Of a DNA stretch of 64,000 bases, positions 54,885 to 64,000 are shown piece by piece (positions within the stretch are counted from its first letter, which is position 1; every line of letters begins with the position of its first letter). A model generated the notes under the pieces. That model made no database searches and had not been told where the DNA came from. It was given only the letters and a program-made list of their open reading frames with translations. The position numbers and the translations under genes were made by a program. This stretch comes from Hyphomicrobiaceae bacterium (GTDB lineage: Bacteria; Pseudomonadota; Alphaproteobacteria; Rhizobiales; Hyphomicrobiaceae): assembly GCA_022844225.1 (NCBI GenBank), contig JALHMC010000008.1:53667-117666 (forward strand), in the 5' to 3' direction.

Positions 54885-56276
54885 TCATCCGAAAACGCCG
54901 CGAACGAGGCTAGGCAGCCGCATCCCAAGTGTGACCGCTCGGGCAACAAAAAGAACCATGTAGGACGCCCAGAGTCCGTGGTTGCCGAACGCCCGTCCCA
55001 GTATCCAGAACGCGATAAAAAACACCCCGATCGAGACGATCATCATATTGCGCATGTCCCGCGTACGTGTCGCCCCCGTGAAAATGCCATCGAGTTGAAA
55101 GCACCACACGCCGGCAAGCGGACCGGCCGCGACCCAGACGAGGTAGGCGAACGCAGCGGCCTGCACCTCCGGGCTCTTGGCACTGAAGGAGATGATGTGC
55201 GGTCCCGCCAGCCAGATCACGGCACTCATCATCACGGCGAAAATCGCGGCCCATAAAGTCGATATCGCGATGGCGCGATCGAACCCGGCGCGGTCTCGCG
55301 CCCCAACGCTCCGACCGACCAGCGCCTCCGCCGCGAAAGCGAACCCGTCGAGCAGATAGATCGATATCGCGAGAATGCTGAACAGCAGCGCATTCGCCGC
55401 GAGCGTCACGTCGCCCGCTTTGGCGCCTTCCGAGGTGAAGACGACCAGCGCCGCATACCCCGTCAGCGATCTCACCACGAGATCGCCGTTGATGGAGAGG
55501 GAACGCTTCAGCTTCGGCAGGTCGATCGTATCGCTGATTGGAGCCCACGCCCCCATGCGCCCTGAAATTCTCATTGCCACGATGAGCCCTGCCACCGCCG
55601 CGACATTCTCTGCGATGACGGCGCCCCACGCGACGCCGGCAACCCCGCCACTGAGCACGAGCCCGAGCAGCAGCGCGAGACCGATGTTCAGGAGGTTGAG
55701 AAAGAGCTGCAGGACGAATGCGACACCCGCCCGTCCCAGGCCGATCAGCCAACCGAGCAGCGCGAAATTGACCAACCCGGCCGGTGCCGCCCAGATACGA
55801 ATATCGAAATAGGTCGCCGCTGCTGCCAGCACCTCGGCCGAACCTCCGGTCAACCAGAAGGCAGCCGACCGTATTGGTAACTGCAACAGGACCAGCCCTG
55901 AACCGCAGGCCAGTGCGACCATCAGCGCTCGCATCAGATGGCCGGCAATCTCACGTGTTTCGCCCGCACCGAACGCCTGCGCCGTGAGGCCGGTCGTCCC
56001 CATGCGCAGGAACGAGAACGTCCAGTAGAGCATATTGAAGATGACAGCCCCGATCGCCACTGCACCCATCAGATGCGGCGCGCCAAGTTGTCCGACCACA
56101 GCCGTATCCACGAAACCGATCAGGGGAACCGTAGCGTTGGACAGCGTGATCGGAAGTGCGATCGCCAGCACCTCCGCATGGCCGATCTTTCCCGGCACTG
56201 TTATCGATTTCGAATCGACGGGCTCAGATGCCGGCTGCAGATCGCCGGCCTTGGCTGCGACGGGACCCTCCGGCAT
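54885..56276 (-). CDS. MATE family efflux transporter
   Basis: The protein has 463 aa with 12 TM helices. The typical opening is ALPITLSNATVPLIGFVDTAVVG; the loop GTTGLTAQAFGAGE and the second-half GRSVGARDRAGFDRAIA are family-typical. It exports drugs or metabolites in exchange for Na+ or H+. I place the start at 56276, where the ATG overlaps the upstream stop by one base (TGATG). The frame is open far beyond that, but into antisense sequence. Confidence 0.92.
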   Translation of the reverse strand: MPEGPVAAKAGDLQPASEPVDSKSITVPGKIGHAEVLAIALPITLSNATVPLIGFVDTAVVGQLGAPHLMGAVAIGAVIFNMLYWTFSFLRMGTTGLTAQAFGAGETREIAGHLMRALMVALACGSGLVLLQLPIRSAAFWLTGGSAEVLAAAATYFDIRIWAAPAGLVNFALLGWLIGLGRAGVAFVLQLFLNLLNIGLALLLGLVLSGGVAGVAWGAVIAENVAAVAGLIVAMRISGRMGAWAPISDTIDLPKLKRSLSINGDLVVRSLTGYAALVVFTSEGAKAGDVTLAANALLFSILAISIYLLDGFAFAAEALVGRSVGARDRAGFDRAIAISTLWAAIFAVMMSAVIWLAGPHIISFSAKSPEVQAAAFAYLVWVAAGPLAGVWCFQLDGIFTGATRTRDMRNMMIVSIGVFFIAFWILGRAFGNHGLWASYMVLFVARAVTLGMRLPSLVRGVFG

Positions 56277-56557
56277 CAATCGCGACGCTCGCCGCGCCCC
56301 CCCATGAGGCCGAACAGGCGCGCAATCAACCAGATCGGCACCACGATCACTGCGCCGAGCAGGAAGTAACCGAAGACACTCTCGAAAACCCCGAAGCCCA
56401 GCATCGAGATACGATGAACCAGCATCTGCACGTGGTAGAGAAGGGCCTCGGGCCGGATATCGAGTGCGGACATGACGATGCCGACAATGATCGAGAGCAC
56501 CACCAGCCGCAGAATGACACCGATCGGATTGCCGCCGAAAAGCCTGTACCTGTCCAC
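56276..56557 (-). CDS. DUF6460 family membrane protein
   Basis: The protein has 93 aa from a GTG start. Two TM helices are visible (VILRLVVLSIIVGIVMSAL and FGYFLLGAVIVVPIWLIARL). The opening DRYRLFGGNPIGV and the conserved GFxxxxxxYFLLGAVIVVPxW pattern match a family restricted mostly to alphaproteobacteria, of unknown role. The stop overlaps the MATE start, so the two are translationally coupled. Confidence 0.8.
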   Translation of the reverse strand: MDRYRLFGGNPIGVILRLVVLSIIVGIVMSALDIRPEALLYHVQMLVHRISMLGFGVFESVFGYFLLGAVIVVPIWLIARLFGLMGGRGERRD

Positions 56558-56686
56558 GCATCGCCCCCAGGTCGTGCCCGCCGCGGCGGCCTTCGACAGC
56601 CATCGCTCGGGTCAGTGCCCAATTGGCGGTGTCGATAGCACGAACGCCGGCCGTTCGCGACAAGCTCACCCCGAGAGACGGCCCGC

Positions 56687-59293
56687 ATGGCGACGCGGCC
56701 GTTGATACCCGCACCAGATGCCGAGCGCCGGACGCCGAGGCGCGCCAGGGCCGCACGACGATCGACGCCAACCGTGCTTCCCGTGCCTATAGCTGACTGG
56801 TTCGCCGCCAAAGGATGGACCCCGCGACCGCACCAGCTCGCACTCTTGGATCAGGCCCGGGCCCGCCGCTCGACACTGCTCATCGCACCCACGGGCGCCG
56901 GCAAAACGCTCGCCGGTTTTCTGCCGAGCCTGGTTGCTGCGACCGGCTCGGCGTCCGGAGAACGCAAGGGATCGGGTCTGAAGACCCTCTACATCTCCCC
57001 CTTGAAGGCGCTCGCCGTCGACGTCGCCCGCAACCTGATGCAACCCATTGTGGAGATCGGGCTTGGCCTCCGGGTCGAGACCCGCACCGGGGACACGCCT
57101 CAATCGCGCCGCACCCGACAGCGTACGCGCCCGCCGGAAATCCTCCTCACGACACCCGAGCAGGTGGCCCTTTTGATCTCCGGCGAGGACGCAGGCTACC
57201 TGTTCGCCGACCTTGAAACCGTGATCCTCGACGAGTTGCATGCCCTCGTGCCCTCAAAGCGCGGCGATCTCCTTGCTCTTGGCCTCGCCCGGCTCCGCGC
57301 TTTGGCCCCAGGGCTCGTGCTGACCGGTCTGTCCGCGACCGTCGCCCGTCCGACGGAGCTGCGCGCATGGCTCGCCCCGCAGCCGTGCGCCGACTCGGCG
57401 ATTCAATTTGTCGACGTGGTCGAGCTGTCGGGCGGAGCCCGGCCGGATGTGACGATCCTGGAAACCGAGGACCCGCTGCCGTGGGCGAGCCACACCGCCC
57501 GCTATGCCGTCCCAGACGTGCTCGCAGCCATCGCCAAGCATCGGCTCGCCATCGTGTTCGTAAATACTCGGCTGCAGGCGGAGCTGATGTTCCACGAGCT
57601 CTGGAAGGCAAATGAGGCGAGTCTGCCGATTGCGCTCCACCATGGCTCTCTCGACGTTGCTCAGCGCCGCAAGGTCGAAGCCGCCATGGCAGCCGGCAAG
57701 CTGAGAGCCGTCGTCGCGACTTCCACTCTCGACCTCGGCATCGACTGGGGCGATGTCGATCTCGTCATCCACATCGGCGCGCCCAAAGGCGCAAGCCGCC
57801 TCATTCAGCGCATCGGCCGCGCCAACCACCGGCTGGACGAGCCGTCGAAGGCACTCCTCGTACCCGCCAACCGCTTCGAGGTTCTCGAGTGCCGCGCCGC
57901 GCTCGAAGCAGCCGAGGCCGGCGCCCAGGACGCTGTCGTCAACCGTCGGGGCGGACTCGACGTTCTCGCCCAGCACGTCCTCGGCATGGCCTGCAACGGA
58001 CCATTCGATCCCGACACGCTCCACGCCGAGGTATCGACGGCCTTGCCCTACGCTGGCCTCACGCGGGCCGAATTCGATCGTGTGGTCGATCTGGCAGCGA
58101 CCGGCGGTTATGCGCTTCGTGCCTACGATCGCTTCGCGCGCCTCAAACCGACCGACGACGGACGCCTGCGCATAGCCCACCCGCGGGTTGCCCAGCAGTA
58201 TCGTCTCAATGTTGGCACGATCGTCGAAAGCCCGATGGTCAAGGTGCGCATCGTCGGTCGCCGTGGCGCATCCGGACGCGCCAGCTCCAAACCCCTCGTC
58301 GGTGGACGTATCGTCGGTGAGATCGACGAGTGGTTTGCCGGCGAGCTCAAGACCGGCGACGCTTTCGTCCTCGGTGGCGAGACACTTCGCCTCGAAGGCT
58401 TTCGCGACAATGAGGTTTTCGTCTCTCGCGCTACGGCTAAGGACCCCATTGTTCCGAGTTATCCGGGCGGACGTTTTCCTTTATCAACGCACCTTGCCCG
58501 GAGGGTGCGCGAAATGCTTGCCGAGCCGAGACGCTGGCAAAGCCTGCCGACACCCGTCGCCGAATGGCTCCGCCTCCAACAGCAGCATTCCGTTCTGCCC
58601 GGCCCTGACGAGGTCTTGGTCGAGACCTTCTTGCATGGCGGGCGTTATCACATGGTCGCCTACCCGTTCGAGGGCCGCCTTGCCCACCAGACGCTGGCTA
58701 TGTTGTTGACCCGCCGCCTCGAGCGTGCCGGAGCGATGCCGTTGGGCTTCCTCGCAAATGATTACGCAATTGCCATCTGGGGACTTCGTGACCTGTCGAC
58801 GATGATCACCGACGGCGCAATCGATCTCGATCGGCTGCTCGACGAGGACATGCTCGGTGATGATCTCGACGCCTGGCTCGCGGAGACCAGCCTCATGCGA
58901 CGCACCTTCCGTCATTGCGCCATGATAGCGGGGTTGATCGAACGTCGGCACCCCGGCAAGGAAAAGAACGGGCGCCAGCTCACGGTATCGGCAAGCCTCG
59001 TCTACGATGTCTTGCGGCGTCACGACCCCGGGCATGTCCTGCTCGAGGCTGCTTACAGGGACGCAGCTACCGGACTTCTTGACATTGCCCGCCTCGCAGA
59101 GTTCCTCCGTCGCATCAAGGGGCGTGTGCGCCACTTATCTTTGCAGAGGGCTTCTCCACTAGCCGTGCCGATCCTGCTCGAGCTCGGGCGCGAGGCCGTC
59201 GGCGGAGAAGCCCGCGAAATCGCACTGCGCGAGGCAGCCGAGGAAATGCTCCGAGGAGTGGGGTTGGCAGGAGACGGCACGCCGACGCCATAG
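56687..59293 (+). CDS. Ligase-associated DNA damage response DEXH helicase (Lhr-type)
   Basis: The protein has 868 aa. Walker A is LIAPTGAGKTLAGFLPSL near residue 67, DEXH is VILDELHALVPSKRGD, and motifs V-VI are TSTLDLGIDWGDVDLVIH and RLIQRIGRANHRLDEP. A winged-helix and Lhr-core C-terminal region follows. It belongs to the short Lhr branch found with an ATP-dependent DNA ligase, an exonuclease and PdeM in bacterial repair operons. PdeM is next; ligase and exonuclease are absent here. Confidence 0.93.
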   Translation: MATRPLIPAPDAERRTPRRARAARRSTPTVLPVPIADWFAAKGWTPRPHQLALLDQARARRSTLLIAPTGAGKTLAGFLPSLVAATGSASGERKGSGLKTLYISPLKALAVDVARNLMQPIVEIGLGLRVETRTGDTPQSRRTRQRTRPPEILLTTPEQVALLISGEDAGYLFADLETVILDELHALVPSKRGDLLALGLARLRALAPGLVLTGLSATVARPTELRAWLAPQPCADSAIQFVDVVELSGGARPDVTILETEDPLPWASHTARYAVPDVLAAIAKHRLAIVFVNTRLQAELMFHELWKANEASLPIALHHGSLDVAQRRKVEAAMAAGKLRAVVATSTLDLGIDWGDVDLVIHIGAPKGASRLIQRIGRANHRLDEPSKALLVPANRFEVLECRAALEAAEAGAQDAVVNRRGGLDVLAQHVLGMACNGPFDPDTLHAEVSTALPYAGLTRAEFDRVVDLAATGGYALRAYDRFARLKPTDDGRLRIAHPRVAQQYRLNVGTIVESPMVKVRIVGRRGASGRASSKPLVGGRIVGEIDEWFAGELKTGDAFVLGGETLRLEGFRDNEVFVSRATAKDPIVPSYPGGRFPLSTHLARRVREMLAEPRRWQSLPTPVAEWLRLQQQHSVLPGPDEVLVETFLHGGRYHMVAYPFEGRLAHQTLAMLLTRRLERAGAMPLGFLANDYAIAIWGLRDLSTMITDGAIDLDRLLDEDMLGDDLDAWLAETSLMRRTFRHCAMIAGLIERRHPGKEKNGRQLTVSASLVYDVLRRHDPGHVLLEAAYRDAATGLLDIARLAEFLRRIKGRVRHLSLQRASPLAVPILLELGREAVGGEAREIALREAAEEMLRGVGLAGDGTPTP

Positions 59294-59318
59294 GCGGCGC
59301 CTTGGGGGAGGGCAAGAC

Positions 59319-60044
59319 ATGACTGCAGTCGCCGGCATGACGGGCACCGAGGCGCGATCGTTCTGCACCAGATCGATGCAAATCGCCGGAACCGAGGTCG
59401 TGGCCGATCGTTCCGGCGCGCTCTATGTTCCCGCCGAACACACGCTCATCGTTGCAGACTTGCACCTCGAGAAGGGCTCGGCCTCCGCGCGTCGCGGCAT
59501 CATGCTACCGCCATACGATAGTCGGGAGACGCTGCGCCGGCTCGCCGATGTCGTGGCACGCTATCGCCCGCGATGTGTCGTGGCACTCGGTGACAGCCTG
59601 CACGACCGCTCGGCCGAGTCTCGCCTCGGATCAGTCGAACGGGCTGAGGTGTCGGACTTACAGACCGGCCGCGACTGGCTTTGGATAACCGGGAACCACG
59701 ACCCGGTCATCTCTGCTGACCTGGGCGGCGCCGTTGCCGCCAGCCTGCATCTCGGTGCCATCATCCTCCGCCACGAACCGACGCCGGGAGACGCCCCCGG
59801 AGAGATCGCCGGACACCTTCATCCAGCCGCTCGGGTTGTTCTGGGTGGCACGGGCATGCGTCGGCCGTGCTTTGTGGGTAATGGGATGCGCCTCGTGCTC
59901 CCAGCGTTCGGTACCTTCACAGGCGGCCTGAATGTCCTCGAGCAGGCCTTCGCAACGCTGTTCGTTGACCACCACTTCGATGTCCACGTACTGGGCCAGA
60001 ATGGCGTCTATCCTTTGGCGCGCGCGAGCCTGCGGACCGATTGA
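59319..60044 (+). CDS. pdeM: Ligase-associated DNA damage response metallophosphoesterase PdeM
   Basis: The protein has 241 aa. The metallophosphatase motifs are IVADLHLEKGSA (Asp, His), VVALGDSLHDR (Asp), ITGNHDPVI (Asn, His) and IAGHLHPAARV (His). It is expected to act as a nuclease or phosphodiesterase partner of the upstream helicase. GGGGGAGGG sits before the ATG, 25 nt after the helicase stop. The C-terminus converges with the TPR gene, 12 nt away. Confidence 0.92.
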   Translation: MTAVAGMTGTEARSFCTRSMQIAGTEVVADRSGALYVPAEHTLIVADLHLEKGSASARRGIMLPPYDSRETLRRLADVVARYRPRCVVALGDSLHDRSAESRLGSVERAEVSDLQTGRDWLWITGNHDPVISADLGGAVAASLHLGAIILRHEPTPGDAPGEIAGHLHPAARVVLGGTGMRRPCFVGNGMRLVLPAFGTFTGGLNVLEQAFATLFVDHHFDVHVLGQNGVYPLARASLRTD

Positions 60045-60056
60045 CTGTCCGTCGAC

Positions 60057-60821
60057 CTATTTTCCCGCCATGTCCGGCTTATCGAAGGCCGACAGATTTC
60101 GGCGCACCGCTACGTGCGTCGGGTCTGCGCCGAGAGCCTTTGTGAAATCAGCGTGTGCCAGAAGAGGCGTGCCATCCTCGAGATACAATTCGCCTCGACT
60201 GTTCAGCGCAGCGACGTAATCGGGAAGGAGAGCAATGGCTGCGCTGAAATCTTCGATCGCTCGTCCCCTAGCTCCTATTCTTCGCCACGCAACGCCACGA
60301 TTATTGAAGAGGAACGCGACAGAAGCATCGATCTCGATTGCACGGGAAAAATCGGCGACCGCAGCATCATGGCGCCCCGCTTTCAAGAAGGCGAGGCCAC
60401 GATTGTTGTAGGCGGCCCATCGACTAGGGTCCCGGACGATCACGGCGCTGAAGTCGACGATCGCCGCGTCGAGACTGCCGACATCGAGATAGGTCGCACC
60501 ACGATTATAAAGAGCGTTGATATAGTCAGGATCGAGCGCGAGCGCCCGGCTGTAGTCGTCGATCGCGTCGGTGAGTCGGCCTAGCGCAGCATGAGCGTTC
60601 GCACGGTTATTGAGTGCCAGTACCTGCTGTTCATCCGTAGCCCAGGCGGACCGGATGATTTCTGAGCACCCCGCCACGGCAACTTCCGGTTCCGATTTAC
60701 GCGCACAATCATCGAGAGGATTGGCGGACACAGAAGCCGGAAACAGGAGCAGCGCCGCGACAAGCGCGACCTCAGTCAAGCACACGATCGTCGAAACGCT
60801 TACAGCATCAATCCGCAACAT
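60057..60821 (-). CDS. Exported TPR protein
   Basis: The protein has 254 aa with GGAGG before the ATG. A signal peptide (VALVAALLLFPASVSA) is followed by DDCARKSEPEVAVAGCSEII, a common start of exported TPR proteins. Five TPR units follow, with repeated DYSRALALDPDYINALYNRG, DFSAVIVRDPSRWAAYNNRG, DFSRAIEIDASVAFLFNNRG patterns. Partner unknown. Confidence 0.85.
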   Translation of the reverse strand: MLRIDAVSVSTIVCLTEVALVAALLLFPASVSANPLDDCARKSEPEVAVAGCSEIIRSAWATDEQQVLALNNRANAHAALGRLTDAIDDYSRALALDPDYINALYNRGATYLDVGSLDAAIVDFSAVIVRDPSRWAAYNNRGLAFLKAGRHDAAVADFSRAIEIDASVAFLFNNRGVAWRRIGARGRAIEDFSAAIALLPDYVAALNSRGELYLEDGTPLLAHADFTKALGADPTHVAVRRNLSAFDKPDMAGK

Positions 60822-60998
60822 GATCAGCCTCCATCAACAAAAACAAAACAGATACAACAAAACCACGACAGACCATCTGAAGGCGGATTAAATTATTTCT
60901 CTCAAATAATCCAATTAGACGTTATCGAATGAAGAACATTTAAACAAGATCGATTCCAGACCAAATTCGCTACGGCAAGACAACCAGCACTGAATTCG
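60822..60998. other. AT-rich gap with an inverted repeat
   Basis: This 177-nt stretch is strongly AT-rich. ATTATTT (60892-60898) and AAATAAT (60904-60910) form a 7-bp inverted repeat with a 5-nt loop. It is probably the promoter or operator of the TPR gene and perhaps the 3' end of the TIGR02186 gene. No gene is seen. Confidence 0.4.
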
Positions 60999-61919
60999 CT
61001 ATCGCCCGGCTCCGCGAAATACCACGGCTGCCAGCAATCCCGCACTCATGGCGATCACAATGATGCTGAAGCCGTAGATCAAAGGTCGACGGAAGGCGAG
61101 CCCATAGGTCAACTCTTCGAAGCCCTGCCGATGCAGCTCCAGCCGCGCGTTGTATTGGCTGAGCAGCTCGCCGTTCCGGAACAGGAAAACCCGCGTCTCG
61201 AATGGACCGACGACGACGTTGGCAGGCACGTCGATCGACGCGCGAAAGAGGCTGCGACCGATAAAGGCCACCGCGTACTCGTTGATCGTATAGAGGCGAT
61301 CCTTGTTCTTCAGGCCGACGATCGCCTGGCGAAATGCTCTGACATCGGCGGCGGTGCGCTTCTCCGCGCTCTTGGCCAGTTCCATGGGCACATATTCGAA
61401 GCCAATGCCCGTCGATTTCAGAACTTCCGGCGATGCGACCTCGTCAAGCGGTCGGGTAGAGGCAATTGCATAGTAGCTTGGCACGCTGTCGAACGTAATC
61501 GCGTCGGTATTGAGCCAAAGCCCGACGACTTTGCCCTTCTTGCGTACGGTCAAGCGAGTCGGCGTCCCGACGACCACGATCACGACGTCGTAGAGACCAG
61601 CTTCGGCGCTCGACTGTCGGCTGTGATCGACGGCCCCGAATACGACGATTTCGGTACCGGCAAAATTTGAGGTGACCGGGACGTTTCGCGTCGAGACGTC
61701 CGCCTGCACAGACTCCCGAGGTAATTCACCGGCTAACGCTCCCTCTCCCGCGGGAGACGACGGTTCGATCCGCTGCGGCACCGGTACCGGGATGGGTGTC
61801 ATCCGCTGCCGCCGCTGAGCCCCGGCATTGTCAGCCATGACCAGCACGAATGAAAGCGCCGCAGCGAGGACCGACGCGAGTCTGATCGCGCACCTCCACC
61901 GGTTCAGCTTCTTTCGCAT
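60999..61919 (-). CDS. TIGR02186 family membrane protein
   Basis: The protein has 306 aa from the ATG at 61919, with GGAAG upstream. A signal peptide or anchor (VLAAALSFVLVMADNAGA) precedes a periplasmic beta-rich part: FAGTEIVVFGAVDHSR, YDVVIVVVGTPTRLTVRKKG, GLWLNTDAITFDSVPSYYAIAS, RASIDVPANVVVGPFE. A C-terminal TM helix (FSIIVIAMSAGLLAAVVF) closes it. The family is alphaproteobacterial and of unknown function, often found next to a TauE/SafE-type exporter; none is adjacent here. Confidence 0.88.
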   Translation of the reverse strand: MRKKLNRWRCAIRLASVLAAALSFVLVMADNAGAQRRQRMTPIPVPVPQRIEPSSPAGEGALAGELPRESVQADVSTRNVPVTSNFAGTEIVVFGAVDHSRQSSAEAGLYDVVIVVVGTPTRLTVRKKGKVVGLWLNTDAITFDSVPSYYAIASTRPLDEVASPEVLKSTGIGFEYVPMELAKSAEKRTAADVRAFRQAIVGLKNKDRLYTINEYAVAFIGRSLFRASIDVPANVVVGPFETRVFLFRNGELLSQYNARLELHRQGFEELTYGLAFRRPLIYGFSIIVIAMSAGLLAAVVFRGAGR

Positions 61920-62095
61920 GCCAGCTTCCGCCCCGCATGATCGCCTCGCGATCGATGGCAAAGGACACATAAAGCGCCGCGTTTGGCAAGTCCGACCGGC
62001 CATCGCAACGGAGAATTATCCGATGGCTGCCGTGTCAGCACGAAACGTGGCAAGGCGGCCCACTGCCGCCCTGCCCCTCAGTCCACCAATCTCAC

Positions 62096-64000
62096 TCAGC
62101 GGGCCGCTCTCGCGTCGTTCTGTTGCAGGATGGGTCCGACGGCACGGGGATTGTTCGCCCGCTCGTCCGATGGAACCGGACGCCAAGCCGCAATCTGCTG
62201 GTCCATGGCCTGCAGCGTTTCCGGCGGAAGCCGAGAGATCAAGGAATCGCGACGGCGAGCCGCATCCGCGTCCCCGCCACGCGCGGCAAGCGAATACCAC
62301 TTGTAAGCCGCAGCGTGATCCTTCGGCACACCGAGACCGCTCTCGTAGAGCACCCCCAGATTGTACTGGCTGTCGGCAAGTCCATGACCTGCGGCACGGC
62401 TGAAGAGAGCCGCCGCCGAGTCGTAATCCGGATTGCCGGCTACCGGGCTCGTGCTGATCACGGCCAGGTTGTGCATCGCCTTCAGGTTGCCCTGCTCGGC
62501 GGCGCTCTCATAGAGCGTCCTTGCGCGGTCGCGGCTGGCTTTCACCCCCATGCCGCGCTCGTAGAGTGTCGCGAGGCGGTACTGCGCAATCGGCTGGCCC
62601 TGCGCCGCGGCACGCTCGTACCAAGTAGCCGCTTCGGAAAAATTCTGTTTGATGCCTTTGCCTTCGGCGAGACGCGTCGCAATCTCGAGTTGAGCGACCG
62701 CATCGCCTTGCGCTGCAGCGAGACGGAGCGACAGGGGCCCTGCGGCAGCCGGAGGCAGAATAAGCTGTTGTTTCTGGTCCTTGACGGCCACCGGGGTCGG
62801 CGCCTCGGCGACACGCGGCACGGGCGCCGTAGTTCCGACCGATGCAGTCTCGATCGCACTGACATTTTGTCCTGTCACGGGCGCAGACTCGTGCGGGACC
62901 CCATGCGAGCGGACGGCCGTGAAGGCCGTACGGTGCGAGAGGCTCGCCAAACGAGAACGCTCGCGCGCCTGCATGACCGTCTCGAACGTTGCAGGAGATT
63001 GCCCGAATGCCACCGCCATGCCCGGTCCCGCCGCATCCGGTACTTGGACCGCGCTCGCCTCTTGTTGATCAAGCGCTGGCACCGATGGTGCCTCGTCCGA
63101 AATCTTGCTCGGAACCGCCACAGCCTGATTCACCGGAGGCGTGTTCTCTTGGCTCTCCATCGCGGATTTCGTCCGAGCCGGCTCTGCAGGCTCCAAACGC
63201 TCAATTTCGGCCTTTTTGAGTACGTTCGGCAATCCACCCCTCTGCCCCATCAGGAACCAATAACCGGTCAGCAGGGCAAGAACCACGGCACCGGCTGCGA
63301 TGGCGATCACACCCGGCCGAATGATCCCGACCGACGGCTTATCTACGGACTTGTCGGCCTTATCCACGGCCACACGTCCCTTGCCAGACTTGTCGAGTTC
63401 CCCCTTCGAACCATTGCCCGCGTCGGTCTTGGCTCGCTCGGCGGCCCTGCGGGCCATGGCGATGAACGCCTGCCTGTCGCTGAGGGGTTGCGGCGGATCC
63501 TCGGCGATCGCGGCGCTTTGCGGCGCCATCGGCAGGTCCCCGGGGAGCCTCGAAGCCACGTCATGAGCACCGCTGCCGGATTGATCGGCAATGGGGTCGA
63601 GCAACCGGTCACGAGCCGCCAGTCCGCGAGTGGCCGCCGCCTCGTCATAGCCCAGGGCATCCGGTATCGTATCGACGTCGCGAGGCCGCTCTTCCGGCAT
63701 GCGATAAGCATGGGCTTCAAAACTTCGCCCACTTTGATTGGCCGTCAGATTAACGATGCCTGCCGGCGTCGTGTCACCAGTTCTCGACACGAAGTCATCG
63801 GCTTCGTCGCCCAGATCCCGGACCGTCGTGGCCGGCCGATTGGCGACCGCGTGATTATGATCCAGGCCATTGGGCTCTTCCACGCGGTCGATGCGATCGA
63901 GCACGTGCTGCATGGCGAGCTGCAAAGTCTCCAGTGCTTCAAGCGTACCCGCATCCGAGCGACGCCGCTCGTCCATGAACGCTGCAAGCAGCTCTCCAAG
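62096..64000 (-). CDS. SEL1-repeat membrane protein (PodJ-like), 5' end outside the window
   Basis: The frame is open to the right edge: eight codons (LGELLAAF) lie upstream of the first ATG at 63976 with no stop, and such proteins normally have a long coiled-coil N-terminus, so the start is probably outside the window. The visible part has 634 residues. One TM helix (IAIAAGAVVLALLTGYWFL) lies near residue 240. After a low-complexity periplasmic linker come SEL1 repeats (AQLEIATRLAEGKGIKQNFS, AQYRLATLYERGMGVKAS, SQYNLGVLYESGLGVPKDH). Family members act in polarity and envelope assembly. Confidence 0.85.
   Translation of the reverse strand, partial: LGELLAAFMDERRRSDAGTLEALETLQLAMQHVLDRIDRVEEPNGLDHNHAVANRPATTVRDLGDEADDFVSRTGDTTPAGIVNLTANQSGRSFEAHAYRMPEERPRDVDTIPDALGYDEAAATRGLAARDRLLDPIADQSGSGAHDVASRLPGDLPMAPQSAAIAEDPPQPLSDRQAFIAMARRAAERAKTDAGNGSKGELDKSGKGRVAVDKADKSVDKPSVGIIRPGVIAIAAGAVVLALLTGYWFLMGQRGGLPNVLKKAEIERLEPAEPARTKSAMESQENTPPVNQAVAVPSKISDEAPSVPALDQQEASAVQVPDAAGPGMAVAFGQSPATFETVMQARERSRLASLSHRTAFTAVRSHGVPHESAPVTGQNVSAIETASVGTTAPVPRVAEAPTPVAVKDQKQQLILPPAAAGPLSLRLAAAQGDAVAQLEIATRLAEGKGIKQNFSEAATWYERAAAQGQPIAQYRLATLYERGMGVKASRDRARTLYESAAEQGNLKAMHNLAVISTSPVAGNPDYDSAAALFSRAAGHGLADSQYNLGVLYESGLGVPKDHAAAYKWYSLAARGGDADAARRRDSLISRLPPETLQAMDQQIAAWRPVPSDERANNPRAVGPILQQNDARAAR

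Noticed and set aside
57254..58180. Long minus-strand open frame opposite the Lhr helicase
   Set aside because: Antisense to a conserved helicase core; no recognisable product or ribosome site.
1..64000. CRISPR arrays, insertion sequences, prophage genes, rRNA
   Set aside because: I looked for regularly spaced repeats, transposase or integrase motifs, phage structural genes and rRNA sequence and saw none.

Overview
The window is high-GC chromosomal DNA from an alphaproteobacterium, most likely of the order Hyphomicrobiales (Rhizobiales). The pointers are the gene families: UbiE, an extensin-like envelope peptidase, a TIGR02186 protein, a DUF6460 protein, a PodJ-like SEL1-repeat protein, a MASE1 kinase with a FixJ-type regulator, and the Lhr/PdeM repair pair. 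Genes are dense, and both window ends cut a gene (SelO on the left, a SEL1-repeat protein on the right). There is one tRNA (Tyr). I saw no rRNA, CRISPR array, phage or insertion sequence.

The strongest finding is at the left end. A three-gene unit (504-3405) encodes a family III CoA-transferase, an unrecognised protein ending in a CxxC tail, and a UGSC-family protein whose reading frame runs through an in-frame TGA at 3160-3162. The frame stays open for 81 codons past the TGA, giving the motif GD-U-GSC, and a 6-bp hairpin with a GUU loop begins 13 nt after the TGA. This is the layout of a selenocysteine codon with a bacterial SECIS element. A plain gene caller would split or truncate it. The divergent neighbour is SelO, another redox-linked family.

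Layout. 3.4-12.8 kb: ubiE, a CPA2 cation/proton antiporter, an HpcH/HpaI aldolase, a secreted TPR protein, an ICL/PEP-mutase enzyme and a two-component system. 13-20 kb: a hybrid histidine kinase, a racemase-like CoA-transferase with an acyl-CoA dehydrogenase, a cupin, an aspartoacylase-family hydrolase and tRNA-Tyr with a recognisable promoter. 20-30 kb: a small membrane protein, the hyuA-hyuB pair with a clear terminator, a Gly-rich secreted protein, PBP1A, an MFS transporter and an AraC regulator. 30-39 kb: a glycosyltransferase, a RimB-RimK-like fusion with a degenerate ATP-grasp half, a YkgJ-type cysteine-cluster protein, a GC-poorer gap, a HAD/membrane fusion, a membrane Ser/Thr kinase and two related envelope proteins. 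39-46 kb: a second PEP-mutase enzyme, aspartate dehydrogenase, a site-2 protease, argG, a lysozyme-like protein and an extensin-like peptidase.

46-55 kb holds a set of oxidative and hydrolytic enzymes: epimerase, flavin monooxygenase, GlcG/HbpS-like protein, GMC oxidoreductase, cyclase, TauD-type dioxygenase and MmgE/PrpD. It looks like a degradation locus of unknown substrate. 55-64 kb: DUF6460 and MATE genes overlapping by one base, the ligase-associated helicase and PdeM phosphoesterase, and four envelope or repeat proteins. All functional calls rest on motifs and family recognition by eye; no database search was run.
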